NCBI GenBank assembly: GCA_965214115.1
Contig: CBDCAU010000010.1
Coordinates: forward strand, 1-64,000
Source: Owenweeksia sp965214115
GTDB lineage: Bacteria; Bacteroidota; Bacteroidia; Flavobacteriales; Schleiferiaceae
DNA: 64,000 bases
Reading direction: 5' to 3'
Part shown: piece by piece, positions 8,746 to 16,437 of the stretch
How positions within the stretch are numbered: position 1 is the first letter of the stretch
How the letters are laid out: every line of letters starts with the position of its first letter
Position numbers and translations under genes: made by a program
The notes under the pieces: generated by a model
Databases searched by the model: none
Told to the model about the DNA's origin: nothing
The model's input: only the letters and a program-made list of their open reading frames with translations

Positions 8746-8961
8746 ATGGTAGATTATAAAGAAATCATTGAAATAGATCCGGAAGTCCGTTTTGGGCGTC
8801 CGTGTATAAAAGGCACGCGGATTTCCGTATATGACGTTTTGAGCTGGATGGCGCAAGGGATGAGCGTCGAAGAAATTATCTACGATTTTCCACAATTGAA
8901 TGAGCGGCAAATTCGGGCCTGTTTGGCTTTCGCTGCTCAACGAAACTTAATTGCTCATTAA
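8746..8961 (+). CDS. DUF433 family protein, orphan antitoxin-like
   Basis: 71 residues with the family signature DPEVRFGRPCIKGTRISVYDVLSWMAQGMSVEEII, a small winged-helix-like DNA-binding fold. DUF433 proteins usually pair with a DUF5615 PIN-like toxin encoded directly downstream. Here the next gene is a methyltransferase and no DUF5615 gene is visible nearby, so this is a solitary member or a relic of a lost pair. It is transcribed divergently from bshC. Confidence 0.85.
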   Translation: MVDYKEIIEIDPEVRFGRPCIKGTRISVYDVLSWMAQGMSVEEIIYDFPQLNERQIRACLAFAAQRNLIAH

Positions 8962-8982
8962 CCTAATAACCAACAACTTACC

Positions 8983-9549
8983 TTGGACTGGACGCAACGT
9001 TACCTTAACCAAAACACCCCGTGGGATATGGGCACGGCCTCACCCCCGCTCACCGCATTTCTGCAAAATCTTTCCGATAAAAACCAACGCATTTTGATTC
9101 CCGGCGCAGGCAATTCGTACGAAGCGGAATGGCTTTTCAAAAACGGTTTCTCCAATGTTTTTGTGATGGATATTTCCGAAGAGCCGCTGCAAAATCTGAA
9201 GAAGCGTGTTCCCCAATTTCCTCAAAATCAATTTCTTTATAAAGATTTTTTTAATCACGATGAAAAATATGATTTGATTTTGGAACAAACTTTTTTCTGC
9301 GCTTTGCCGCCTTCGGATCGTGAAAATTACGTTCGCAAAATGAAGGAATTACTCAAGCCGAACGGCCAGCTTTTCGGAGTGCTTTTCGATTTTCCGCTGA
9401 CGGAAGACGGGCCGCCGTTTGGTGGCAGTTTGATGGAATACCGCACTCATTTTTCTAAATATTTTAAAATTCATAAAATGAAACGGTGCTACAACAGCAT
9501 CAAACCGAGGAGTGGTAAAGAATTGTTTTTCAGGGTCTTGCCGAAGTAA
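8983..9549 (+). CDS. SAM-dependent methyltransferase, TPMT-like
   Basis: 188 residues starting at TTG 8983; the next in-frame ATG would remove the conserved opening WTQRYLNQNTPWDMG. Motif I appears as ILIPGAGNSYEAEWL and motif II near NVFVMDISEEPL. The order and the N-terminal W-x(9)-PWD pattern match the thiopurine S-methyltransferase-like group, which in bacteria methylates small thiols, selenium or tellurium compounds. The substrate is not deducible. A perfect palindrome begins inside the stop codon. Confidence 0.75.
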   Translation: MDWTQRYLNQNTPWDMGTASPPLTAFLQNLSDKNQRILIPGAGNSYEAEWLFKNGFSNVFVMDISEEPLQNLKKRVPQFPQNQFLYKDFFNHDEKYDLILEQTFFCALPPSDRENYVRKMKELLKPNGQLFGVLFDFPLTEDGPPFGGSLMEYRTHFSKYFKIHKMKRCYNSIKPRSGKELFFRVLPK

Positions 9550-9581
9550 ACTTTTCCAAAGTTCAGAACTTTGGAAAAGTT
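9549..9581. terminator. Perfect 15-bp palindrome, 3-nt loop
   Basis: AACTTTTCCAAAGTT and its exact reverse complement are separated by CAG. It begins at the last base of the methyltransferase stop codon. There is no T-run after the stem, so it may be a bidirectional terminator, an mRNA-end protector or a dispersed palindromic repeat. Confidence 0.6.
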
Positions 9582-9607
9582 AATTGCGCCGCCGAAACGC
9601 CGCTTTT

Positions 9608-9615
9608 TACCTTCG
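9608..9615 (+). promoter_or_regulatory. -7-like box TACCTTCG for kdsB
   Basis: Seven of eight match to TAnnTTTG, 22 nt before the proposed TTG start of kdsB. Confidence 0.35.
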
Positions 9616-9637
9616 CTTTTTCATAAACATTGTTTTC

Positions 9638-10381
9638 TTGAAAACCCTCGCCATCATACCCGCGCGCTACGCCAGCACCCGCCTGCCGGGCAAACCGTTG
9701 GCTAAAATCGCCGGAAATCCGATGATTCGCCACGTTTATGAAAAAGCGGCCGAGGCGGTGCAAAATGTGTTAGTGGCCACGGATGATGAACGTATTAAAA
9801 AAGCAGTTCAAGATTTTGATGGTCAGGTAGTTATGACGAGTTCCGAGCATCAATCCGGCACCGACCGCTGTTTGGAGGCGTATCAAATCTGGGAGAAAAA
9901 AATCGGCGAAACAGCCGATGTAATTTTAAATGTCCAAGGTGATGAGCCACTTTTGAACCCAATTGATTTGAAAAACTTGGCCCATTCCTTTGAGGGTGAA
10001 AATACGGAAATGGCCACGCTGGCGGTAAAAATTTCGGACATCGAAAACGAGAATCGCGTGTTCGTCATCCGCGACGAAAATGAAAACGCCCTTTATTTTA
10101 GCCGTACTCCCATCCCCCACTTGCGCGATATTCCCAAATCGCAATGGATTGAAAATCAGACCTTTTTGCAACACCTCGGGATTTATGCTTTTCGGCCGGA
10201 AGCTTTAAAAACTTTCGCGTCGATGAAACCGAGCCGTTTGGAAAAAGCCGAAAAATTGGAGCAACTCCGCTGGCTGGAGGCGGGGCGAAAAATCAAAGTA
10301 TTGCTGACCGAAAACCATCCCATTTCCGTGGACACACCGGAAGATTTGGAAAAAGTGCGCGCAATTTTTTCCCAAAAATGA
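9638..10381 (+). CDS. kdsB: 3-deoxy-manno-octulosonate cytidylyltransferase
   Basis: Makes CMP-Kdo from CTP and Kdo for the inner core of LPS, in the cytoplasm. I set the start at TTG 9638 (247 residues) because KdsB proteins begin just before AIIPARYASTRLPGKPL; the frame is open further upstream but has no ATG. Also visible are ATDD, the nucleotide-binding VQGDEP, and the C-terminal VDTPEDLEKV. The last codon overlaps the ATG of the TIGR02757 gene by 4 nt (ATGA), which suggests translational coupling. It confirms a Gram-negative envelope. Confidence 0.93.
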   Translation: MKTLAIIPARYASTRLPGKPLAKIAGNPMIRHVYEKAAEAVQNVLVATDDERIKKAVQDFDGQVVMTSSEHQSGTDRCLEAYQIWEKKIGETADVILNVQGDEPLLNPIDLKNLAHSFEGENTEMATLAVKISDIENENRVFVIRDENENALYFSRTPIPHLRDIPKSQWIENQTFLQHLGIYAFRPEALKTFASMKPSRLEKAEKLEQLRWLEAGRKIKVLLTENHPISVDTPEDLEKVRAIFSQK

Positions 10382-11142
10382 CGCAGCGCCAACTGAAGGA
10401 TTTCTTGGACGAAAAGTGTGATTTCTACAATGCGCCTCATTTTATAGAATCCGACCCGATCTCCATTCCGCACCGATTTTCCAAAAAAGAGGACATTGAG
10501 ATCAGCGCATTTTTCGCCGCCATTTTTGCTTGGGGGCAGCGGATTACCATCATTAAAAAGGCTAACGAACTATTGGCGAAAATGGACAATTCGCCCTACG
10601 ATTTTATTCAAAATCATCTCGAAAAAGACCGATTATCTTTTAAAGATTTTAAGCATCGAACATTCAACTTTGATGATTTGAATTATTTTTTAAAATCCTT
10701 ACAAAGTATTTATAAAAATTATGGCGGTTTAGAACAGGTCTTTTTATTCCATAAAAATGATGTCAATAGTAAAAATGCGATTGTACATTTTCGTTCTACA
10801 TTTTTTAAAAAAGAACATTTGCGCCGCACCGAAAAACACGTTTCCAGCCCATTATCCAATTCCGCCTGCAAACGGTTGAATATGTTTTTGCGATGGATGG
10901 TGCGGAAAGATAATCGCGGGGTGGACTTTGGCATTTGGCAAAACGCCCGCCCCACCCAGCTTTGCTGTCCGTTGGACGTGCATTCTGGTCGGGTGGCGCG
11001 CAAACTCGGCCTCTTAAAACGAAAGCAAAACGACTGGCGCGCCGTGGAAGAACTGGATACCAAGCTGCGCCAACTTGATCCCTTCGACCCCGTGAAATAC
11101 GACTTCGCACTTTTCGGCCTCGGCGTTTTTGAAAAATTTTGA
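10378..11142 (+). CDS. TIGR02757 (DUF2400) family protein
   Basis: 254 residues. The opening LxxFLDEKCDFYNAPHFIESDPISIPHRF and the block KEDIEISAFFAAIFAWGQR are characteristic of TIGR02757, a conserved bacterial family of unknown function. The C-terminal CCPLDVHSGRVARKLGLLKRKQNDW resembles the helical DNA-glycosylase-like region of the family, which hints at nucleic-acid binding only by fold. It is coupled to kdsB by an ATGA overlap. Confidence 0.85.
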   Translation: MTQRQLKDFLDEKCDFYNAPHFIESDPISIPHRFSKKEDIEISAFFAAIFAWGQRITIIKKANELLAKMDNSPYDFIQNHLEKDRLSFKDFKHRTFNFDDLNYFLKSLQSIYKNYGGLEQVFLFHKNDVNSKNAIVHFRSTFFKKEHLRRTEKHVSSPLSNSACKRLNMFLRWMVRKDNRGVDFGIWQNARPTQLCCPLDVHSGRVARKLGLLKRKQNDWRAVEELDTKLRQLDPFDPVKYDFALFGLGVFEKF

Positions 11143-11204
11143 GAACCAAACATTTGGCATCTCGTTAGTTGGGAAATTCGAATTCTTTATAAAATTTTAA
11201 AACT

Positions 11205-12407
11205 TTGGAAACCAGCACGGTAACTCATCCACCTGAGAATCAAGAACGGGAAGCAGTTCATTTTTTCCGAAAAGTGCGCGCCCGCACCGAAGAACTTTTT
11301 GAGCCGCTTTCCACCGAAGACCACTTGGCGCAGCCCAAAATGGACATCAGTCCGCCCAAATGGCACTTGGCGCACACTACTTGGTTTTTTGAGGAATTTG
11401 TCCTTAAAAAATTCGATGAAAATTATCAGGAATTTGACGAAAACTTCGGCTATCTTTTTAATTCTTATTATAATAATGTAGGGAAAAGAGTTATCCGAGA
11501 TCAGCGTGGTTTTATGACGCGGCCACCTTTGGAAAAGATATATAACTATCGTCATTATGTAACTGAAAAAGTACGCTCACTTCTTAATCAAAATTTAAAT
11601 GAAAAAGCGCAGGAATTGGTCATTTTAGGATTGAATCACGAACAACAACATCAAGAACTCTTTTTGACTGATTTTAAATACATTTTAGCGGTGCAACCTT
11701 TTTATCCAGTTTACAATGTTAGTTTCGAAGAATTTGATGTAGAAAAAGGCAATGGAAAAAAAGGTGATTGGAAATCTTTTGAAGAAGGTATTTATGAAAT
11801 TGGTTTTGAAGGGACTGGGTTTCATTTTGACAATGAACTGGGTCGCCACAAAACCTATTTGAACGATTTTAAAATCGCCAATTGGCTGATAACCAATGCG
11901 GAATGGATGGAATTTATGGAAGCGGGCGGTTATGATAATTTCAATCTTTGGCACGCGGACGGCTGGGCGTGGCTTCAAGAACATCAAATTTCGCATCCAC
12001 TTTACTGGGAAAACATCGATGGGAAATGGCATCGGTTTTCACTGGTCGGCCTGGTGGAAATCAATCTCGACGAACCCGTTTCACACCTTTCTTTTTATGA
12101 GGCATTTGCCTTTGCGGAATGGAAAAGCTGCCGCCTGCCGACCGAAGCAGAATGGGAAGTGGCGGCGGATGAACTGAACTGGGGCCAGCGCTGGGAGTGG
12201 ACGAATTCCGCTTACCTCCCCTACCCGAATTTTCAGAAAGAGCCCGGCGCGGTGGGCGAATACAATGGGAAATTTATGGTGAACCAAATGGTGCTACGCG
12301 GGGCGAGCATTGCCACGGCGGAAGGCCACAGTCGCAAAACTTACCGCAATTTTTTCCAGCCTGAATTGAGATGGCAATTTACCGGACTACGTTTGGCAAA
12401 AAGTTGA
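11205..12407 (+). CDS. egtB: Ergothioneine biosynthesis sulfoxide synthase EgtB-like
   Basis: Iron-dependent enzyme that forms the C-S bond on trimethylhistidine (hercynine). 400 residues: an N-terminal DinB-like four-helix domain with the predicted iron ligands in WHLAHTTWF (His54 or His57) and HEQQH (His145, His149), then a C-terminal formylglycine-generating-enzyme-like domain (PLYWENIDGKWHRF ... CRLPTEAEWEVAA ... YRNFFQPELRWQFTGLRLA). The start is TTG at 11205; an in-frame TAA lies 15 nt upstream with no ATG between. egtD follows 35 bp later. OvoA is less likely because the methyltransferase is a separate gene. Whether cysteine or gamma-glutamylcysteine is the donor cannot be told. Confidence 0.9.
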   Translation: METSTVTHPPENQEREAVHFFRKVRARTEELFEPLSTEDHLAQPKMDISPPKWHLAHTTWFFEEFVLKKFDENYQEFDENFGYLFNSYYNNVGKRVIRDQRGFMTRPPLEKIYNYRHYVTEKVRSLLNQNLNEKAQELVILGLNHEQQHQELFLTDFKYILAVQPFYPVYNVSFEEFDVEKGNGKKGDWKSFEEGIYEIGFEGTGFHFDNELGRHKTYLNDFKIANWLITNAEWMEFMEAGGYDNFNLWHADGWAWLQEHQISHPLYWENIDGKWHRFSLVGLVEINLDEPVSHLSFYEAFAFAEWKSCRLPTEAEWEVAADELNWGQRWEWTNSAYLPYPNFQKEPGAVGEYNGKFMVNQMVLRGASIATAEGHSRKTYRNFFQPELRWQFTGLRLAKS

Positions 12408-12442
12408 TTATCAAATTCTTAAAAAAATAAAAACCTCCGATT

Positions 12443-13405
12443 TTGTCTTCCACCATTACGAATTTTTCCAAAACCTTCGCGGCAGATGTGGAGCGCGGAC
12501 TTTCTGCCACGCCAAAATATCTTTCTTCAAAATATTTTTACGATGCGGAGGGCGACAAAATTTTCCAGCAAATAATGCGGATGCCCGAATATTATCTGAC
12601 GGATTGTGAGTATAAAATTTTTAACCGTCAAAAAGAGGGTATCTTAAGTGCTATTTCTGGGGGCGAAAAGTTTGACTTGGTAGAATTAGGTGCGGGCGAT
12701 GGTTACAAAACCAAAGTTTTGATTCAGTATTTTTTAGAAAAAAACGTCGATTTTGAATACTTTCCGGTCGATATTTCCAAGGATGTTTTGGACTACTTAA
12801 AAGAGGATTTAAATAGAGAGTTTCCCAACCTAAAAGTAACCCCTCTGAATTATGAATATTTTGCCGCTTTAGAGAAATTAAACCAATTGAATGGCGCGCC
12901 CAAAGTGCTGCTTTTTTTGGGCAGTAACATTGGGAATTTTGATATAACGGCAGTGGAGAAATTTTACAATGGCCTACACCAAGTAATGAATCACGGTGAC
13001 CAAATTCTGAACGGCATTGATTTGAAAAAAGACCCGCGCACCATCCGCCGAGCATACGATGACCCGTCCGGAATCACCAAGCGATTCAACCTGAATTTAC
13101 TCACACGAATGAACCGTGAATTGGGAGCTAATTTTAACATCGATAATTTTGACCATTATGCGTCTTATGATCCTCTCTCGGGTGAGGCGAGAAGTTATCT
13201 AATGAGTATGGTAAAACAAGAGGTAAAAATTGATGCCATCGAAAAGACATTTTCTTTTGATCATTCAGAACCTATTCATACGGAAATATCGCGCAAATAC
13301 AGTTTAGGAGAAATCGAGAATTTAGCCTCTAAAACAAACTTTAGAGTGAAAGAACATTTTTTGGATTCCAAAGAGTATTTCGTGGATAGTCTTTGGATAA
13401 AATAA
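12443..13405 (+). CDS. egtD: L-histidine N-alpha-methyltransferase EgtD
   Basis: Trimethylates histidine to hercynine with SAM, the first step of ergothioneine synthesis. 320 residues, equal to characterised EgtD proteins. Visible are LSSKYFYDAEGDKIFQQI and MPEYYLTDCE near the N-terminus, the SAM motif ELGAGDGYKT (81-90), and FLGSNIGNF in the middle. The start is TTG at 12443, a few codons before the conserved domain. Placement right after egtB makes a compact two-gene pathway; no egtC or egtE homologue lies nearby. Confidence 0.92.
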   Translation: MSSTITNFSKTFAADVERGLSATPKYLSSKYFYDAEGDKIFQQIMRMPEYYLTDCEYKIFNRQKEGILSAISGGEKFDLVELGAGDGYKTKVLIQYFLEKNVDFEYFPVDISKDVLDYLKEDLNREFPNLKVTPLNYEYFAALEKLNQLNGAPKVLLFLGSNIGNFDITAVEKFYNGLHQVMNHGDQILNGIDLKKDPRTIRRAYDDPSGITKRFNLNLLTRMNRELGANFNIDNFDHYASYDPLSGEARSYLMSMVKQEVKIDAIEKTFSFDHSEPIHTEISRKYSLGEIENLASKTNFRVKEHFLDSKEYFVDSLWIK

Positions 13406-13465
13406 TCTTAGAAATCTGTATTTAATTCTTACCGCTAATCTCTAATTTCCCTCACATATTTTTAA

Positions 13466-13831
13466 ATGAAAAATTTCCTAAAAAGCTCGGTGTTTGTTTT
13501 GCTCGCCGCTTGTCAAAATCCAGCTTCTGATTCCAACAACAAAGTTGGCCAAGATTTGGATGGAAAAGATGGCTTGGTTTCCCAAGAAATCTTCCAAACT
13601 CCGCTGGGTGCAGGCGAGGTTTATGGCGTGCGGCTGCATTTTACTTCCGATAAAAATGAGATAAAAAACTATGCCGTGCGCTTGGCCCAAAACGAAAAAG
13701 TGTGGTTCGACACCTTGCAGGTGGAGCTTTCCAAAAACGACACTTTGGAAAGCGAAATCATCTTTTCCGAGGCCATTTTCAAGGAAGATGAATTGACCCA
13801 ACTTTCGGTAGAACTTATTGCCAATGAGTGA
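13466..13831 (+). CDS. Small putative lipoprotein
   Basis: 121 residues with a short signal sequence ending in the lipobox LLAAC (Cys16), so it is probably lipidated in the periplasm. The remainder is acidic and beta-rich without a recognisable domain. The stop codon overlaps the start of the rRNA methyltransferase gene by 8 nt. No function can be assigned. Confidence 0.65.
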   Translation: MKNFLKSSVFVLLAACQNPASDSNNKVGQDLDGKDGLVSQEIFQTPLGAGEVYGVRLHFTSDKNEIKNYAVRLAQNEKVWFDTLQVELSKNDTLESEIIFSEAIFKEDELTQLSVELIANE

Positions 13832-14957
13832 ATTACGACTGTTGGCCAAAACCCTGCACGGATTGGAAACCGTGTTGGCGCGCGAAGTAAAACACTTGGG
13901 CGGACGCAACGTGAAAATCCTGAAACGCGCCGTAGCTTTCGAAGGCGATTTGGGTTTCGTTTACAAAGCCAATTTGTGGCTGCGCACCGCATTGCGAATC
14001 TTGGTGGAAATCGATCGTTTCAAAGCGCGCAACGAAAACGAGATTTACAAAAAAGTCAAAAGTTTTCCGTGGGAAAAACATTTTGATGTCGATAAAACCA
14101 TCGTGGTGGATGCCACGGTTTTTGCGCCGCAATATCCTAACAGCCTGTTCATTGCGCAGAAAATCAAGGATGGGATTGCCGACCGCTTTCGTGAAAAAAC
14201 GGGGCGGCGGCCGAACGTGGACACGCGGAATGCGGACATTCGAATCAACGCGCATCTTTCCAACGAAAACATCACCATTTCACTGGACAGTTCCGGCGAT
14301 TCGCTGCACAAGCGCGGTTATCGCCACCTGACGGACCGCGCCCCGCTGAGTGAAGTTTTGGCGGCAGGCATCATCCAATTGACGGGCTGGGAAGGCCACT
14401 CTTCCCTTATCGACCCGATGTGCGGTAGCGGCACTTTTTTGATAGAAAGCGCACTATTGGCGCGCAACATTCCGCCCAACGTTTTTCGTAAAGAATTTTC
14501 TTTTAAAAACTGGTCAAATTTTGATGAAAAATTGTACGATTTAATTTTTGAAAAAGCTTTGGAAAAAGAAAAGGAATTTACGCATCAAATTCTCGGTTTT
14601 GACCAAAATTTTACCGCCATCAGCAAAGCCAAAGAAAATAGCAAAACCGCTTTATTAGAAGAAGATATTACGGTGGAATACGCTGATTTTATGCATTTTA
14701 CGCAGACCAAGGAAATTCCGAAAAACGCGATGCTGCTGTTCAACCCGCCTTACGGCAAAAAGATGGAGGCGGACATCCCCGCGCTGTACAAAGGCATCGG
14801 CGATACCTTGAAAAACAAATTGGCCGGCCACACGGCGTGGATTTTTACGGCCTCGAAGGAAGGGCTGAAGAACGTAGGGTTGAAACCTTCCAAAAAGATT
14901 CAATTGTACAATGGGAAGTTGGAGAGTTGGTTGATGAAGTATGAGATGTGGGAGTGA
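13824..14957 (+). CDS. THUMP-domain class I rRNA methyltransferase, RlmL/YcbY N-terminal-like
   Basis: 377 residues from the ATG at 13824 (a TTG lies 6 nt upstream). The N-terminus (LLAKTLHGLETVLAREVKHLGG) and the following 150 residues fit a ferredoxin-like plus THUMP RNA-binding module. The C-terminal half has the UPF0020 methyltransferase motifs DPMCGSGTFLIE and NPPYGKKM. In Escherichia coli the equivalent part of RlmL makes m2G2445 of 23S rRNA; the same target is inferred here. The second (RlmK) domain is absent, as is usual outside gammaproteobacteria. Confidence 0.88.
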   Translation: MSELRLLAKTLHGLETVLAREVKHLGGRNVKILKRAVAFEGDLGFVYKANLWLRTALRILVEIDRFKARNENEIYKKVKSFPWEKHFDVDKTIVVDATVFAPQYPNSLFIAQKIKDGIADRFREKTGRRPNVDTRNADIRINAHLSNENITISLDSSGDSLHKRGYRHLTDRAPLSEVLAAGIIQLTGWEGHSSLIDPMCGSGTFLIESALLARNIPPNVFRKEFSFKNWSNFDEKLYDLIFEKALEKEKEFTHQILGFDQNFTAISKAKENSKTALLEEDITVEYADFMHFTQTKEIPKNAMLLFNPPYGKKMEADIPALYKGIGDTLKNKLAGHTAWIFTASKEGLKNVGLKPSKKIQLYNGKLESWLMKYEMWE

Positions 14958-14978
14958 TACCAAGAGTTGGTATATTTG
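14957..14978 (+). promoter_or_regulatory. parDE promoter with overlapping palindromic operator
   Basis: An exact -7 box TATATTTG (14971-14978) lies 15 nt before the parD ATG. A perfect inverted repeat ATACCAA-GAG-TTGGTAT (14957-14973) overlaps its first three bases and begins at the stop codon of the upstream gene. This is where a ParD dimer would be expected to repress its own operon. Confidence 0.6.
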
Positions 14979-14993
14979 CGAAAATTTTAAAAG

Positions 14994-15239
14994 ATGAGCA
15001 AAAACACTTCGGTACTTTTAGGAAGTCACTTTCAGGAATTGATTTCCAATAAGGTAAAATCAGGTTCGTATCAATCAGCCAGTGAGGTAGTTAGGGAAGC
15101 CCTTCGCCTTTTTGAACAAAGGGAATCGCATGAAGAAAGAATTATGAAACTTTTGGAAGAGGGCGTCAATAGCGGTTTCATCGAGGATTATGACCCTAAT
15201 GAACATCTTCGGGAGCTGAACGCAAGATATCCTGATTGA
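14994..15239 (+). CDS. parD: ParD-family antitoxin
   Basis: 81 residues. The N-terminal part (SVLLGSHFQELISNKVKSGSY, then SASEVVREALRLFEQRE) is a ribbon-helix-helix of the ParD/CopG type, and the acidic C-terminus (DYDPNEHLRELNARY) is the toxin-binding tail. It should neutralise the downstream ParE and repress the operon. The stop overlaps the ParE start by one base (TGATG). Confidence 0.9.
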   Translation: MSKNTSVLLGSHFQELISNKVKSGSYQSASEVVREALRLFEQRESHEERIMKLLEEGVNSGFIEDYDPNEHLRELNARYPD

Positions 15240-15541
15240 TGCCAAAGAACTACCGAATTTCCCGCCGAGCCTATATTGATTTGGATGAAATATGGTTATT
15301 TACGTTCAAGAATTGGTCGCGAGATCAAGCCAACCATTATCAAAGTCTGCTACAAGAGGAAATTGAAAAAATTGCTAAAAACCCAGACCGCGGCGAACCT
15401 TATGGCGACATTCGAAGGGGTTTTAGAAGAAAGCGAATGACCTCTCATTACATATTCTACAGAGTGTTAGAAAACCAGTTCGTTGAGATTGCAAGAATTT
15501 TGTACGTCCGTATGGATTTCGAGGAAAGACTAAACGAATAG
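15239..15541 (+). CDS. parE: ParE-family toxin (RelE/ParE superfamily)
   Basis: 100 residues from the ATG at 15239, which overlaps the parD stop by one base. The sequence ISRRAYIDLDEIWLFTFKNW ... PDRGEPYGDIRRGFRRKRMTSHYIFYRVLENQFVEIARILYVRMD is typical ParE: a helical hairpin, then a beta sheet ending in RILY.RMD. ParE toxins poison gyrase. The gene looks intact, so the pair should be functional. The 3' end faces the RNA ligase gene. Confidence 0.9.
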   Translation: MPKNYRISRRAYIDLDEIWLFTFKNWSRDQANHYQSLLQEEIEKIAKNPDRGEPYGDIRRGFRRKRMTSHYIFYRVLENQFVEIARILYVRMDFEERLNE

Positions 15542-15547
15542 GTTTCT

Positions 15548-16264
15548 TCAAACCATTCCTGCCAAATCCACATTCCAAACCGTCTCTCCACCAAACTTCT
15601 CCGGCAAAAATTTCCCGTCCACCTTATCCGGCCGCACCCATTTGCATAGAAAATCTACCACGCCTTGTCTTTCACAGCGATAAACAAAACCTTCCACTTC
15701 GTCGAGCGCGCCGTGGCCGCTGGTTTCGATGCGCTTTTTGGCTTCGTCCAATTTCATCGGTTGGCCGAGGTGGAGCAACTTCGGCACAATAAATCCCAAC
15801 GGCAAAACCCGCAACAAAAAATCGTGGTAAATCATTCGCTTCGTCCCCGTCATAATATCAAAAACCACGAACGGCTCGTGCGGCAAATCGTAGCGCGTGC
15901 CGTGCGCTTGGATGAGCCACTCCCCCACCACGCGCTCGCCTTCCTTCAGTAATTTATCAAAACGCTCGGCTTGCTTTTCCACCCATTTTCCAAAAATATG
16001 GTGCTGTTCGTAGGGCGAAGTTTCGGCGCGATAACCGGCTCGCGAAAGCGCGATGATTTCACCATCTACTTTGGCCACGCTACAATTGCTGCCATCCAGT
16101 TTTTCCTGCACGATGATCAGGTCGTGGCGGTCGCGCGCCTTTTGGGTCAGGATTTTTTGATGGCCCGGCTCGCAGTGTTTGTCGGCGGGCGTCATCCGGC
16201 TGCCGATGAAATGCGGGATGTGGCCGTATGCCTTGCGGCCAAGGGGTTTGCGGGGATTGTTCAT
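15548..16264 (-). CDS. RNA ligase family protein
   Basis: 238 residues of the covalent nucleotidyltransferase superfamily. Motif I KLDG at 55-58 supplies the adenylated Lys55; EGFVYR serves as motif IV and the C-terminal FLCKWVRPDK as motif V. It would join RNA ends through an AMP intermediate in the cytoplasm. There is no adjacent polynucleotide kinase or phosphatase gene as in tRNA-repair operons, so the substrate is unknown. A heptamer repeat array lies upstream of its start. Confidence 0.85.
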   Translation of the reverse strand: MNNPRKPLGRKAYGHIPHFIGSRMTPADKHCEPGHQKILTQKARDRHDLIIVQEKLDGSNCSVAKVDGEIIALSRAGYRAETSPYEQHHIFGKWVEKQAERFDKLLKEGERVVGEWLIQAHGTRYDLPHEPFVVFDIMTGTKRMIYHDFLLRVLPLGFIVPKLLHLGQPMKLDEAKKRIETSGHGALDEVEGFVYRCERQGVVDFLCKWVRPDKVDGKFLPEKFGGETVWNVDLAGMV

Positions 16265-16361
16265 TGGGGATTTGTTATTTGTTGATTCGTCAACCGGTGC
16301 ATCTCAAAGATTTGATAACTTGTCAATTGACAACTTGGAAATTTTGTATATTAGAGGATTT

Positions 16362-16426
16362 TGCAAACTGCAAACTGCAAACTGCAAACTGCAAACTGCA
16401 AACTGCAAACTGCAAACTGCAAACTG
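16362..16426. repeat. Tandem heptamer repeat (TGCAAAC), about 9 copies
   Basis: 65 bp of perfect 7-bp repeats between the RNA ligase start and the esterase 3' end. About 30 bp before it lies a 14-bp palindrome TTGTCAATTGACAA (16320-16333). No coding capacity. Confidence 0.95.
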
Positions 16427-16437
16427 ACTACTGACTC

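Noticed and set aside
8746..9549. DUF433 plus downstream gene as a toxin-antitoxin pair
   Set aside because: The downstream gene is a methyltransferase with clear SAM motifs, not a DUF5615 PIN-like toxin.
16362..16426. Regular repeat array that could suggest CRISPR
   Set aside because: The period is 7 bp with no spacers; CRISPR repeats are 23-47 bp with unique spacers, and no cas gene is present.
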